A stretch of DNA of 64,000 bases from JAGVSR01 sp963742405 (lineage in GTDB: Bacteria > Pseudomonadota > Alphaproteobacteria > Rhizobiales > Hyphomicrobiaceae): positions 82,953 through 146,952 of the forward strand of contig CAVUMB010000008.1 of the NCBI GenBank assembly GCA_963742405.1, given 5' to 3'. The notes beneath the pieces were generated by a model. That model saw only the letters and a program-made list of their open reading frames with translations, searched no databases and had not been told where the DNA came from. Positions 1-10,130 of this stretch are shown here, piece after piece; within the stretch, counting starts at the first letter, position 1, and each line of letters begins with the position of its first letter. The position numbers and the translations under genes are program-made.

Positions 1-2004
1 CAGTCACCATCGGTGGCCGCCGGTGCGACGGACAACGTCACGGCATTGCCTGTTCCGCCGACCGCGGTGCACAACGGGACGTTTCTGTACAAGGACGAGG
101 GCAACGGGACCAACCTCAGGCTTGACGCTATCGAGGCGGCGCTCGCGGCCGATGCGAAATACGGCGGTGCGGCCGCCAAAGGGAGCTTGGCCTACAACAA
201 CGAGCCGTTGCGCTTTGATTTTGCCGTGTCGGATGCGGCGGCCGCCCTGGCGGGGCGGATGACGACGCTGGCGCTGGTTATCGACAGCCGCATCCTGAAA
301 GCGCGGGTGTCGGGGCAAGGCGCCATCGGCGAGGCACCCATGCTAGCAGGGGAAATCGATGCAACAAGTCCGTCGGCACGCGAACTGGCACAGTGGCTCG
401 GGTTCGGTAACAGCATGCCGGCGACATCTGGAGCCCTCGCCTTCAAGGCACAAGTCGAGCCGGACGCTGCGGCGGCGCACGCGACGGGGACGCTCGACCT
501 GCGAGATGCTCCGCTGAACTACGACCTGACACTGGCGAGCTTGCGTGAAGTCATGGCCGGCCGATCGACCGGTCTGAAAGGTTCGATTGCGGGGCAAGGC
601 GTTGCGGCCGGTCTCGACGGCGCGGTCAATCTCGGGCCGGAGACATCGTACTCCGGGGCCGTTTCCGTCAAAGCAGAGGCAATCGGAACACTCGCTGGAA
701 AGCTTGGGATTACTCATCCCGCCCTTACTGCTCTGGGGTCCGGGCAACTGCAAGGAACGGTCGCGGCGCGTGCAGGTAAGATTTCGCTGTCAGACACGAC
801 GTTCAATGCTGACGGGCGCACGGGCGAGTTCAATGGCGATCTTGCATTTGACGGGCCGCGACCGCGTGTCAGCGGCCGATTGACGTTATCGCGGCTCGAT
901 CTCGACGCGCTCCTTGGTCGATCTCAGCCGGCCTCTCCGGCTGCGGTGCTGGAGAGCGCAGCGGACGATGACGGGTTCGCAACGACGTTCGATGTTCTGG
1001 CTGCCGAACTCGATGCCATCGAGAAGCCGCCTGCCGCTTTCGTGTCAGGAAACGCTGCCGTGCCGGAAGGTTTAGCCACCGAAAAGTCGTGGAATACGGC
1101 GCCGATCGATCTCAAAGCGTTGCGATCGGCCGATCTGGATCTCGACGTAACGGTGGCAAGCTTGAGGTTCGGCCAAATCCCGCTGGCCGACGCGCATGTG
1201 AAGGCAAACCTCACCAACGGTGAGCTTGCCGCCAACATCGAAACAATCGCCATCGGCCAAGGCACCGGCTCGGGTACCATCGAGCTGAAGGCACGCGGTG
1301 CCGCGCATGAAGCGGCGGTCGGCCTGAAGCTCGTCAACGTCGATGCCGAACCCATCAGCACTGAACTGGCCGGCAAGCCGCTGCTTGAGGGAACATCCAC
1401 GGTCGACATCAACATGCGAGCGACGGGGCGGTCAGTGGCAGATCTCGTCTCGACGCTCGACGGCAAGGCGCGCATCGACATGAAGAAGGGCCAGCTGCGC
1501 GGGTGGGACATCGGCGCCATGGTGGCCGAGCTTTGGAATTACAAAGGTTGGGGCTATACGCGCTCGCGCAGCACACCGGTCGATCAATTGACGGCCAATT
1601 ACACGATCAAGGCGGGCACGATCCAATCGACACCGGATTTGACCCTGCGCGGGCCGACAGCGGGATTGCGCTCGGTTGGAAATGTCGTCGTGCCGCGCCG
1701 TCTCATCGATCAGACGGTCGATGTGCAGAACCTGCTGTTCAACATCGTGATCAAAGGCGACTGGACGAAGAAGTTGTGGATCGGACCGACCTTTCTGAGC
1801 GGCGTGCAGCCGTCGCCGGGAGCGGCGCTTGAGGCAACAAGCCAGACCGCGCTGCCTGCCGCTGTGCTGCCGGTTGCACTGCCGCCCGCGCTGGCGGCGC
1901 GAATTGGAACCATCCTCTCGGATACGGCGACGGCATCGCGTCTGACGGCGCAGCAGAAGCAAATGCTGGAGGCGTTCGTCAACGGAGCGCGGCCGGCGAC
2001 GTGA
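1..2004 (+). CDS. AsmA-family envelope protein, C-terminal part (5' end outside window)
   Basis: The reading frame is open from the first base of the window, so the start lies upstream; about 667 residues are visible. The protein is rich in small residues and repeats beta-strand patterns typical of the AsmA/TamB-like group. The last 250 residues carry the recognisable AsmA C-terminal region, including the motif GKARIDMKKGQLRGWDIG followed by a Leu/Gly-rich beta segment ending near IVIKGDW. Known members are inner-membrane-anchored periplasmic proteins linked to outer-membrane lipid or protein homeostasis. The N-terminal membrane anchor cannot be seen here. It is followed after 134 bp by genes for secreted peptidases on the same strand. 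Confidence 0.85.
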   Translation, partial: QSPSVAAGATDNVTALPVPPTAVHNGTFLYKDEGNGTNLRLDAIEAALAADAKYGGAAAKGSLAYNNEPLRFDFAVSDAAAALAGRMTTLALVIDSRILKARVSGQGAIGEAPMLAGEIDATSPSARELAQWLGFGNSMPATSGALAFKAQVEPDAAAAHATGTLDLRDAPLNYDLTLASLREVMAGRSTGLKGSIAGQGVAAGLDGAVNLGPETSYSGAVSVKAEAIGTLAGKLGITHPALTALGSGQLQGTVAARAGKISLSDTTFNADGRTGEFNGDLAFDGPRPRVSGRLTLSRLDLDALLGRSQPASPAAVLESAADDDGFATTFDVLAAELDAIEKPPAAFVSGNAAVPEGLATEKSWNTAPIDLKALRSADLDLDVTVASLRFGQIPLADAHVKANLTNGELAANIETIAIGQGTGSGTIELKARGAAHEAAVGLKLVNVDAEPISTELAGKPLLEGTSTVDINMRATGRSVADLVSTLDGKARIDMKKGQLRGWDIGAMVAELWNYKGWGYTRSRSTPVDQLTANYTIKAGTIQSTPDLTLRGPTAGLRSVGNVVVPRRLIDQTVDVQNLLFNIVIKGDWTKKLWIGPTFLSGVQPSPGAALEATSQTALPAAVLPVALPPALAARIGTILSDTATASRLTAQQKQMLEAFVNGARPAT

Positions 2005-2138
2005 TGGTGGCGCGAGACGCATCGGCCGCTGTAGGCGGTGCGTTGCGGGACATGGATTGATTGGGCATAAGTTGCACGGGGACGAAAACCGGACCGCGAT
2101 TGATAGAGCGGTTCGGAGGCGGACAGGGGGAAGTTGTC

Positions 2139-3604
2139 GTGGCGTTTCGTCAAACCGCAATCCGTAAAGTGAGCGCCGTCGTTTTTCTCGTGTGCGCGCC
2201 GGTCCTATGCGCAGTCACATCCGCGAACGAGACGACGCGCGTGGCGCTCGCCGGTCGTGATCTGATGGCCCATGCCGTCGTGCAGGGACTTGGCGCACAC
2301 GCACCGCTTCAGCCATCGCAGCGGCGCTTCGACAGTGTGCCGGCGTGTCTGTCCGATGCTGCAGCTGCAAAAGTTCCGGAGGCGGCCCGGCTGCAATTGG
2401 CCAAATGTCAGTTGACGCCTGCGCCGGAACCTGCGCCCGAACCCACGCCCAGCCCGACACCCACTCCCGGTCCGGCGCCCGAACCGGCGAAGCCGCAGTT
2501 TGCCTATTATCCGCCAGGCGACGTGTGGGAGAAGGACAAGGGCCGCGGACGGACCAACGACCGGTTCGTCTATCTGCCCGAGATCATTTTTCCGCTGAAG
2601 CTTGGCGACGGCCGCTATCCGCACATGAATTCGCAAATCTGGGGCTATGGCGGCGGCGGATGGGGCGGCAAAGGTGCGGCCGGCGGCAGCGAAAGCGACC
2701 GGCGCAATTTCGATCCCATGCAACAGCGCGACAATTATTGCGAGGTACGCGGGTGGTCGATGCCGCTGTGCCCTGCGGGCGCTGGCCACCAGGGTCAGGA
2801 CATCCGCCCGCCGACTTTCAAAGATAACGCTTGGGAGGCGGTGGCCGTCGTCGACGGCACCATCACCAACGTGACCAAGAATACGACCGTTCAGCTCAAG
2901 GCCAAGGACGGGACCGACTACTTTTATCTCCACATGCATCCGAGCTCGATCGTCGTGAAGGCGGGACAATCGGTCAAGCAGGGGCAAGTGCTGGGCAAGG
3001 TCTCGAAGTACATGAATGGCTCGCCTTCGACGAGCCTGCACTTGCACTTCCAGGCGCGCCAGACGATCAAGGCCGGCAACAAAACCATTACCGCCTATGT
3101 GCCGGTGTTCACGTCACTGATTGCAGCGTTACGGCGAGACAAGGGGCTCGATCCTGGCACCACGGGCGACGGCCTTTTGGTTGTCGATGCGGGATATGAA
3201 ATCGGGGCCGCTCCCGCGCCGGAACCGCAGCCGGTTCCCGAACCAGCGCCTTCGCCCGCACCCGCGCCGGTGCCAACTCCTGCGCCGGTGCCAACTCCAG
3301 AACCGGCCCCCCCTGCTCCGGCACCGGTGCCCGAGCCGGCGCCCGCGCCACAACCTGAACCGGTTCCTGCTCCTATTCCTGAGCCAACACCGGTGCCGCA
3401 ACCGGCGCCAGCGCCGGCCCCTGAACCACAACCGCGCCCTGCTCCTGCCCTCCTGCTCCAGTTCCTGCTCCAGTTCCCGAGCCTGTTCCCACGCCTGCTC
3501 CGGCTCCCGACCCTGCGCCGGCTCCCGCTCCCGAGGTTGAAAAAGGTTGGTGGCAGTGGATGAAGGATGGCGTGTCGGGACTTTGGACCAAGTGGCGTAA
3601 TTAA
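2139..3604 (+). CDS. Secreted M23 (LytM-like) peptidase with Pro-rich C-terminal tail; one frameshift
   Basis: The likely start is GTG at 2139, with GGGGGAAG just upstream and a signal peptide directly after it; an ATG-type start at 2061 would add an unlikely leader. The M23 domain lies at about residues 210-310: the zinc-ligand motif GHQGQD near 215 and HLHF near 300 fit a Gly-Gly or peptide-crosslink endopeptidase acting on peptidoglycan. A short Pro/Thr/Glu linker precedes the domain and a long Pro/Ala/Glu repeat follows it. The frame breaks at 3448-3450, where one C seems missing. Adding it restores the repeat and gives a Trp-rich end, WWQWMKDGVSGLWTKWRN, stopping at 3602-3604. That stop overlaps an ATG at 3604. 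Without the repair the protein ends at 3563 in an unrelated tail. Confidence 0.8.
3209..3534 (+). repeat. Pro-rich (PAPxPEP-type) coding repeat of the M23 peptidase
   Basis: About 325 bp encode near-continuous alternation of Pro with Ala, Glu, Val, Thr and Gln (units such as PAPVPTPAP and PEPAPAPQPEP). Such segments are usually extended spacers that cross or bind the cell wall. The repeat continues in a different frame after 3450, which is the main evidence that the frameshift is an indel and not the natural end. The low-complexity C-rich DNA is a plausible site for sequencing or replication slippage. Confidence 0.85.
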
Positions 3605-3633
3605 TGGCCGTCGTGCCCCGAAGAGGTGATGTT

Positions 3634-5592
3634 ATGACCGCCCGCTTCACGTTTCTGACTGCGGCCCTCGTGGCGGCACTGGTTTGCCCCGGTGCGGCGC
3701 TGGCGCAGAAGCAGGACTACAACAATCTAAAAAACATCCTCGAAGACAAATTCGAGCCGGGCGGGGGATCAAAGCCGGTTCCGGACAGCTTGACGCGCTC
3801 CCCGTCTCCGCAAGCGCCGGTGCAGAAGCCCAACGACTTCGAGTATGTGAAGCCCGACGCCGAGGGCTTGAAGCGGAAACGCGAGGGCGGCTCCGACGGC
3901 TGGTACGACAGCATCAAAAAGAAAGTGTGGGGGGGCAAGTCGTCGTCGCTTCTGCCGTTCAGTTCACCGGCGTTGGCCGGCGGGCTGGGGGAGGCAGGTC
4001 GCAACGCGCCGGCGACGGCCTCGACCACCGTGCTGCGCGCCGCCGACGTGCCGGTCGCCAAGAAGAACAGCTACATGATCCAGCTGAAGCCGAGTGTCAC
4101 GGAACAGCAGATCCAGGCACTTTTGAAAAAATACGACCTCACGATCACCAAGGTTATCGGCGAACTGGGCGTCATCACCGTCGAACAGAATAATCCCGCG
4201 CCGAGCCGAAATCTGGAAAGCGCCGCCCCACAACAGAAGCTTGAGACCATCCTCGATCCGCCGCTCGTTCAGGCCCTGCGCAAGGAGCCGACGGTCGGCG
4301 CTGCGTTCGTCGACAGTCTCATCGGCACCAAATCGCTGCCTAAGCCGTCGGGTGCGGAGATCAAGATCGGCGACAAGTCCTATGCATGGCGATGGCAGCC
4401 GGGCGAGACACCGGATGGAAACTGGGGCTTAAAGGCCATCCATATGCCGGCCATGTGGTCGCTGATCGAGCGCAACCGGGCGGCGCACCCCGACGCAAAG
4501 CGACCGACCATCGGAATCATCGATGTCGGCTTCACGGAGAATGCCAACGTCAAATATACGCTCGCGCGCGGCGCCTATCGTCCGCCTCTCGTCCGGCCCG
4601 ACTGCGAAACCAACCACGGCACGCATGTCGCCGGCATTATCGGAGCCAAGCAGGGTGCCGCGCCCGGTATCGACGGCATCGTTCCCGATCCCGATTTAGA
4701 AGCCGTCGCGATCGCTGCGGAATTCATCGGCGAGCGCGAAAATCTCGATGCCGATCTAAGCTGGCAGGCGCAGGCCATGCTGTTCTCAGATGTTTTGAAG
4801 AACACGATGGTCTATCTGACGAACAACATCAAACGGGGCGGCAACCTGCGCGTCCTCAACGTCAGCCTTGCCTATAATTTTGTCGCACGCGGCGTACTCG
4901 GCGACGCCGATCCCAACGATGTCGAAGGTCTGAAGCTGCACATCGCCGATCAGGCGAGCGTCATTCGAACGATGGCGCAGCTCGTGGAAAACGAGGTGCT
5001 GTTCGTCGTGGCCGCGGGCAACGACAGCGAGGGATTGGACAAACCACTCGCCGCCCGGTGGGCCTCGCCGTTCGCCTGGGCCGGCACTTACGCTTGGACC
5101 AGCGGCGACCCAGTGCGTAACATCGTCGTCGTCGAAGCGACGGGACGGGACGGCAAACGGGCCAGTTTCTCCAACAGCGGCGGGCATGTCTCGGCGCCCG
5201 GCGTTGACATCATGAGCACGCTCGGAAGTACAACGTCGCCGTTCGGTGTCTGCTCGGGAACATCGCAGGCAGCGCCCCACGTTACGGCACTTGCGGGCCT
5301 GCTTTTCGAATTGGCTCCGGAGAAAACGCCCGAGGAGATCATCGCCGCGCTCAAGGAGAGCGGAGTTCCGGCTGCCGGCGACGAGATCCGTGCGCCGCGC
5401 ATCGACGCGATCGGTGCGGCGGCATGCCGTTTCGGAGGCCGTTCGCAATCGCCTGGCAGACGTGGATGGCAACGGGACCGTCGATGCGGCCGACATTCGC
5501 TTCTTTGCGCGCAGCCTTGCTGCCATCGAAACCGCCGCATCCACGGAGGCTGCGTTCAGCGAAGATCTCAACGGCGATGGCGTGGTCGATGA
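3634..5592 (+). CDS. Secreted S8 (subtilisin-like) serine peptidase, frame broken near its C-terminus
   Basis: The start is taken at 3634, preceded by AGAGGTG and followed by a clear signal peptide ending ALAQ; an in-frame ATG at 3604 overlaps the preceding gene's repaired stop. A propeptide-like segment (about residues 140-200, SYMIQLKPSVTEQQIQALLK) resembles I9-type inhibitor domains. The catalytic triad is visible: Asp in IGIIDVGF (near 295), His in NHGTHVAG (near 327) and Ser in GTSQAAPH (near 542). Near 5415-5425 the coding signal moves to another frame; the in-frame tail to 5592 is Arg-rich nonsense. In the other frames three EF-hand-type calcium loops follow (5459-5494, 5564-5599, 5619-5654) and lead into the M4 peptidase below. 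It may therefore be the N-terminal half of one large fusion protein. Confidence 0.85.
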   Translation: MTARFTFLTAALVAALVCPGAALAQKQDYNNLKNILEDKFEPGGGSKPVPDSLTRSPSPQAPVQKPNDFEYVKPDAEGLKRKREGGSDGWYDSIKKKVWGGKSSSLLPFSSPALAGGLGEAGRNAPATASTTVLRAADVPVAKKNSYMIQLKPSVTEQQIQALLKKYDLTITKVIGELGVITVEQNNPAPSRNLESAAPQQKLETILDPPLVQALRKEPTVGAAFVDSLIGTKSLPKPSGAEIKIGDKSYAWRWQPGETPDGNWGLKAIHMPAMWSLIERNRAAHPDAKRPTIGIIDVGFTENANVKYTLARGAYRPPLVRPDCETNHGTHVAGIIGAKQGAAPGIDGIVPDPDLEAVAIAAEFIGERENLDADLSWQAQAMLFSDVLKNTMVYLTNNIKRGGNLRVLNVSLAYNFVARGVLGDADPNDVEGLKLHIADQASVIRTMAQLVENEVLFVVAAGNDSEGLDKPLAARWASPFAWAGTYAWTSGDPVRNIVVVEATGRDGKRASFSNSGGHVSAPGVDIMSTLGSTTSPFGVCSGTSQAAPHVTALAGLLFELAPEKTPEEIIAALKESGVPAAGDEIRAPRIDAIGAAACRFGGRSQSPGRRGWQRDRRCGRHSLLCAQPCCHRNRRIHGGCVQRRSQRRWRGR

Positions 5593-7680
5593 CAACGAAT
5601 GCTACTTTCCCGCGCATCGATCTCAACGGCGACGGGCAAGCGACCGTGCGCGAAGCCATGGCCGCCCGTGTGCCGTTCCTGAAATCGGACCTCGCGCCGA
5701 TCGAAATCGCATGGGGCGAAAGTGCCGACACATTGAAATCAGCGTTGACGGAGACCGGGCTCAGCGCGCGCATCGCCCACAGCCTTGTCGCTTCGGCGGA
5801 TGATGCGAAAGCGGAAGCACCGACCAAATGCCGGCGCAAGGATGGAGCGGTTATCGCCGCGCTCGGCCTACCCACCGGCGCGGACGTTGGACCGGCCACC
5901 GTGACGGAGGGCGTCGTTCGAGGCGTGTCGACGGTTGCGGCCGGAGGGCCGGTGACGGAGGCCGGCACGGTAGCACCCCCGGCGCCTGCCGAAGGTGTGC
6001 GCGTCGACGTCGACAAGGGTGTTGAGGACTTGAAGAAGTCTAATCCGGATCTCAAGGTTGTCATCAATCCAGCGACCGGCCTGCCGAGCAGCATCAGCGG
6101 TTTCAAGCCGGACGCCACTTCACTGACGGCCGGCGCCAGACCGGCCGAGCAATCCGAAGAAGACACGCGGCGCGTCGTGGAAACCTTCCTGGAGACGAGC
6201 GGCATCACGGCCGCGCTGCCGGCGAAGGGGAAAAAGGCAGAGCTGAAGTACATCGGCCGGCGCAAGGATCCGGATTTTCCGGCGCGGTACATCGCCAATG
6301 TGGAACAGCGCGTCAGTGGCGTGAAGGTGTTCGGCTCATCGGCGCGGCTGACGGTCGAGAACACGCTCGGAGTTACGAAATATCAGGGCTCAACGTCGGC
6401 GGCGCAGGTGGACAAGACTGTTCCCGACATCAGCGAAAGCGAGGCGACGGCTGCTGCGCGCAAGCGTCTAGCGGATCTCTTGAAAGGCGCGGGGACGGGT
6501 GCCGCTCCACCGTTGCCGATGGGCCCCAATCCGCAGACAACGCCCGCCACCGCCGAGGTTGTGGTGTTTGATCCGGCTTTGTTGCGCGCCAACGTTGCCG
6601 GCGGGGCACGCCTCGCTTGGCTGGTGTCAATCGACACGTTTCGGCTGTTCGTTGACGCCAAGAGCGGGGACGTCTTTCACTTCTATCGCGACAAACCGAC
6701 GGGGTTGATCCGCCGCATCTACGATTCCTCCAACCTGACGGAAACGGCGGCCATCGTCGACGAGGACGGCAAGGCGAAAGGGCAATCGATCCCGGACGAT
6801 GCCGAACAGGCGTTCCGCTATACCGGCGCGGTGCGCGACTTCTTCTTTCTCGTGTTCGGTCGCAATAGTTTCGACGACAACGATCAGGATGGGCCGAACG
6901 GTGGTGGTGCGCTGGAAAGCTATGTCCGCTACGGCAGCGTTCGCAACGCGTACTGGTGCCCGTCGAAATCCTACTACTGTCCAAAGTCGAATGTGATGGT
7001 GTTCGGGCCGGGCTATGCGGGCGCCGTCGATATTGTCGCGCACGAGATGGTGCACGGGATCATCCAATACGAAGCCAACCTCATCTATTCCGATGAGCCG
7101 GGTGCGGTGAACGAAAGCATCGCCGATATCTTCGGCGCGCTCATCGAGTTCTACGCCAAGTCCGGCAAAGCCAACTGGCTTCTAGGCGAGGACGCACCCG
7201 GCTACACAATGGACCGGCCATTGCGGTCACTCGCTAATCCCAATCTTACCAATGCCGACGGCACATCGCTCTTCGACAAGAGCCAACCGTATTCATCGGG
7301 CAACCGCGGCCAGCCTGATACCTACGGCGACATCGTCACCGCTGCCGATCAGATCTGCGCCACAACTTGGCTCAACGACAACGGCTGCGTGCACTTCAAC
7401 AGCGGTATTCTCAACAAATTCGCGTACCTCATCGGCGAAGGCGGCGACGCACCGCGGCACACCGGTGAAGCCGCTGGGGCGGCAGAAACTCGCGCACCTG
7501 ACCTATCGGACGCTGACCGCTAACCTCAATCAGACGGCAACGCTGGTCGAGGCGGCCGAAGGATTTCTGCAATCGTGTCTCGACCTGACGCAGAAGAAGG
7601 GGTCAGGCTTTACCGAGAGCGATTGCGATCAAGTGCTGGCGGCGCAACAAGCCGTAGGGCTCGTGTACGGCAGTTCGTAA
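5424..7680 (+). CDS. M4 (thermolysin-like) metallopeptidase, probably fused to the upstream subtilase; frameshifted
   Basis: The coding frame is clean from about 5615 to 7460. It starts with a third EF-hand loop (DLNGDGQATVRE), then a propeptide-like region (about 6010-6650, FTP/PepSY-like features), then the M4 catalytic domain with zinc motif HEMVH near 7040 and downstream NESIADI near 7110. After about 7465 the coding signal moves one frame: PLGRQKLAHLTYRTLTANL and an end at 7680 match the usual M4 C-terminal helical region, whereas the unshifted frame stops at 7523. No signal peptide or credible start lies near 5424-5700. That agrees with it being the C-terminal part of the S8 protein and exported by that protein's signal peptide. 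Family members are secreted, calcium-stabilised endopeptidases. Confidence 0.8.
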
Positions 7681-7731
7681 CCGTTCAGGAAGCGGGTCGG
7701 GCCGTGAACGCCAAGCAGGGCCGTCATGTGA

Positions 7732-8757
7732 TCAGGCCGGCTGGCCGATCACGCCGCTCTCGACCAGCATTTTCAGCATGACGGCGGCGCCGCACTGCTT
7801 GGAGACGGCGTTGGCATCCCAGACGTTGTCGGCAACAAATTTGCCCTTCGCGTAATGGTTAGAGAAGCTCCAGAGATACGGTGTGTTGATGTTGTAGAGC
7901 AGGCGCGACCGCCAGCCGTTGTAAGCCTCCCAACGGTAAAGCGTGCGGGCAAGATCCCAATCAGTCAAATCAGCGAACTTGTCGTAGCGAAGCGCGTCGA
8001 TTGCGCTCGATTGCCAATCTGTCGGCGGGCTCCATGTTTGCGGCCGGCCTTTCGGCACCTGGACGGTGCGGTACCGCAACGGATCGCCGTTATGCAGATG
8101 TTTGTTGAAATCGAAGCCGCACTCCATGCCGTGAATGATACCGACGAAGTACCAGGGAACGCAGACCTCATCCTCGATCTTCTGGTAGCGCTCGCGGCGC
8201 GCGGGGTCTGCGAGTTTATCGGTGTACCAACGCACTTCCGACGACTTGTCGGAGCGAATCTCACAGGTGCGAAACAGCGTGCGATAGCTTTCAGCCACGT
8301 CTTCGAACTTTGGCGCCTTGATGGTCGGTGCCGCACCGGGCGGACCGGGTTCGTCCGGCGCTTCGCGCGGCAGTTTTTCGGCGGCGAGCACCTTGCCGAG
8401 GAGTTCGCTCGCTTCCGATTTCAAATCCTCGGCCGCGTCGGCCTTCTCGGCACTTGCCGTTGAAATGGCACTGTCGAGACTGTCCATGAAATCGACGATG
8501 GCGGGCAGCGTGGTCGAGAAATCGTCGGTGAGACTTTCAGGGCCGAGCGACATGCGAGGCACCGCGATGCCCTTCTTCTGGGCCGCGAGGGTGAGACGTC
8601 CGAGTTCGCCCCAAACCGGCGATGTCGGGCCGGATCCAGGCAGAGCTTCCTGCGCAATGGCGGTGGCCGGCAGAGCACGCACGACCGCCGGAACGGCCAT
8701 CGCCGCGACGGTGCCGCGCACAAACGAGCGGCGATTGATTGAAATGCGCCGGACCAT
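7732..8757 (-). CDS. Tat-exported lysozyme-like protein
   Basis: The start is ATG at 8757, with GGGGAG seven bases upstream; a longer frame to 9075 has no family signal and is rejected. The N-terminus carries a twin-arginine signal (RRSFVRG, then a hydrophobic stretch ending AIAQ). After a variable Glu/Ala-rich region the last 150 residues show a conserved block: VPWYFVGIIHGME, HLHNGDPLRYRTVQVPKGRP, SAIDALRY, WEAYNGW and PYLWSFSNHY. From memory this block belongs to a bacterial lysozyme-like/peptidoglycan-associated family; the Glu in HGME is the likely catalytic acid. It is convergent with the peptidase genes upstream, with about 50 bp between stops. The family name is from recognition only. 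Confidence 0.65.
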   Translation of the reverse strand: MVRRISINRRSFVRGTVAAMAVPAVVRALPATAIAQEALPGSGPTSPVWGELGRLTLAAQKKGIAVPRMSLGPESLTDDFSTTLPAIVDFMDSLDSAISTASAEKADAAEDLKSEASELLGKVLAAEKLPREAPDEPGPPGAAPTIKAPKFEDVAESYRTLFRTCEIRSDKSSEVRWYTDKLADPARRERYQKIEDEVCVPWYFVGIIHGMECGFDFNKHLHNGDPLRYRTVQVPKGRPQTWSPPTDWQSSAIDALRYDKFADLTDWDLARTLYRWEAYNGWRSRLLYNINTPYLWSFSNHYAKGKFVADNVWDANAVSKQCGAAVMLKMLVESGVIGQPA

Positions 8758-8902
8758 CCGCTTACTCCCCACAAACCGGAGCCCCTGGCTCCGCCGCCTA
8801 CGACTATGCCACCTGACGATGCGGTCGCCCAGGCCGTTGCTTGCGATCGGGTGCGGATGATGCCACCGGAACCGCACCGGTGCGGATCGCGGGCCACAGC
8901 GG

Positions 8903-9683
8903 CTAGATGGTGACGCCGCATTTGGCGGGCCAGCCGAGGCCATCGATCGTTGCCGCTTTGGGCTTATATTCACAGCCGATCCATCCGGCGTACCCGGAAA
9001 CGTCGATAGCTTTAAACACCGCTTCGTAATCGAGTGGCTCGCGAGCAGGCTCAGTGCGATCAGGCGGGTTGGCACATTGATAGTGCCGCGTCACAGGTGC
9101 GAATTCGGCAATCGCTTCCAAGACGCCACCCTGCATGCGGTAGCGATGGTAGAGATCGAATTGCAGACCAGCGTTGGCGGCGTCAACGTCGGCGAGAACG
9201 TCGCGTGCCGCTTCCGTCGTCGTCAGAAAATAGCCCGGCATGTCGAAGGTGTTGATGGGTTCGATCAGAATATCGACCGCATCGCCGCGCGCCCAATCGG
9301 CTGCAAGGCGCAGGTTGCGCAGATACACGTCGCGATCGCAACTGTGTGCATCAAGTCCGGCCATGGCGTGGAGGCGGGGGCAGCCGAGGACGTCGGCATA
9401 TCGGAGTGCGAGGTCGAGGCCAGCCGCAAATTCGTCTTCGCGTCCGCGCAGGGCGGCAATGCCGCGCTCGCCTTCATCCCAATGCCCTGGCGGCAGATTG
9501 AACAGCACGACTTCCAAGACCGAGCGTATCGAGCCGCGAACGTATCTCGGCGACGTCGAACGCATAGGGAAAGAGGAACTCGACGCCTTTGAAGCCGGCC
9601 TTCGCAGCCGCCTCGAACCTATCGAGAAACGCAACCTCGGTGAACATAAGGCTCAAGTTGGCAGCAAACCGCGGCATGGGCAT
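8903..9683 (-). CDS. hyi: Hydroxypyruvate isomerase, one frameshift
   Basis: Interconverts hydroxypyruvate and tartronate semialdehyde in glyoxylate metabolism. The N-terminal part (MPRFAANLSLMFTEVAFLDR, GVEFLFPYAFDV) is in one frame from 9683, and the rest (VLFNLPPGHWDEGERGIAALRG to the stop at 8903) is in another, so one indel lies near 9520-9535. Residues typical of this TIM-barrel family are present: EPINTFDMPGYFL, QFDLYHRYRMQGG and GCEYKPK near the end. The ATG at 9683 overlaps the arfB stop as TGATG, supporting this start and co-transcription. Total length with the indel repaired is about 260 residues, normal for the family. Confidence 0.85.
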
Positions 9684-10099
9684 CAATCTGAATCTGGGTT
9701 GGAGCGACGCAGGCGTTTGACGTCCCCGCGCTGGACCTTGGCCTCGACCCGGCGCTTGCGGGCGGCCTTCGAAGGTTTCGTCGCGATGCGCTTCTTGGGA
9801 ACGTGCAGCGCTTGGCGCACAAGATCGGCAAGACGATCGCGTGCGTCGGCGCGATTGCGCTCCTGGGTGCGAAACCGGTCGGCGCGGATCACCAGCACAC
9901 CCTCGTCGGTCACTCTGCGGCCAGCGAGCCCGATCAGGCGGTCGCGCACGGCAATCGGAAGCGTCCCGTGGCGAACGTTGTAGCGCAATTCAACCGCCGT
10001 CGAGACCTTGTTGACGTTCTGCCCACCAGGCCCCGAAGCGCGAACGAAGCGTTCCTCGATGTCGCGCTCGTCGAGCGATAAACTGGCGGAGATGCGCAC
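9683..10099 (-). CDS. arfB: Alternative ribosome-rescue factor ArfB (peptidyl-tRNA hydrolase-like)
   Basis: The protein has about 138 residues, the usual ArfB/YaeJ length. It contains the GGQ motif in SGPGGQNVNKVSTAVELRYN near residue 25, which triggers hydrolysis of peptidyl-tRNA on stalled ribosomes, and a basic tail rich in Lys/Arg (KKRIATKPSKAARKRR) that enters the empty mRNA channel. The start is taken as GTG at 10099 with AAAGG upstream; a much longer upstream frame is antisense to the flavin reductase gene and not credible. It lies 31 bp after the flavin reductase gene and overlaps hyi. Confidence 0.88.
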   Translation of the reverse strand: MRISASLSLDERDIEERFVRASGPGGQNVNKVSTAVELRYNVRHGTLPIAVRDRLIGLAGRRVTDEGVLVIRADRFRTQERNRADARDRLADLVRQALHVPKKRIATKPSKAARKRRVEAKVQRGDVKRLRRSNPDSD

Positions 10100-10130
10100 G
10101 CAGATCGACCTTTCGTCCGGCGGCGACGCC

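Noticed and set aside
8757..9075. N-terminal extension of the lysozyme-like protein frame
   Set aside because: The extension is Arg/Ser-rich, overlaps the hyi gene and would bury the Tat signal; ATG at 8757 has a good ribosome site.
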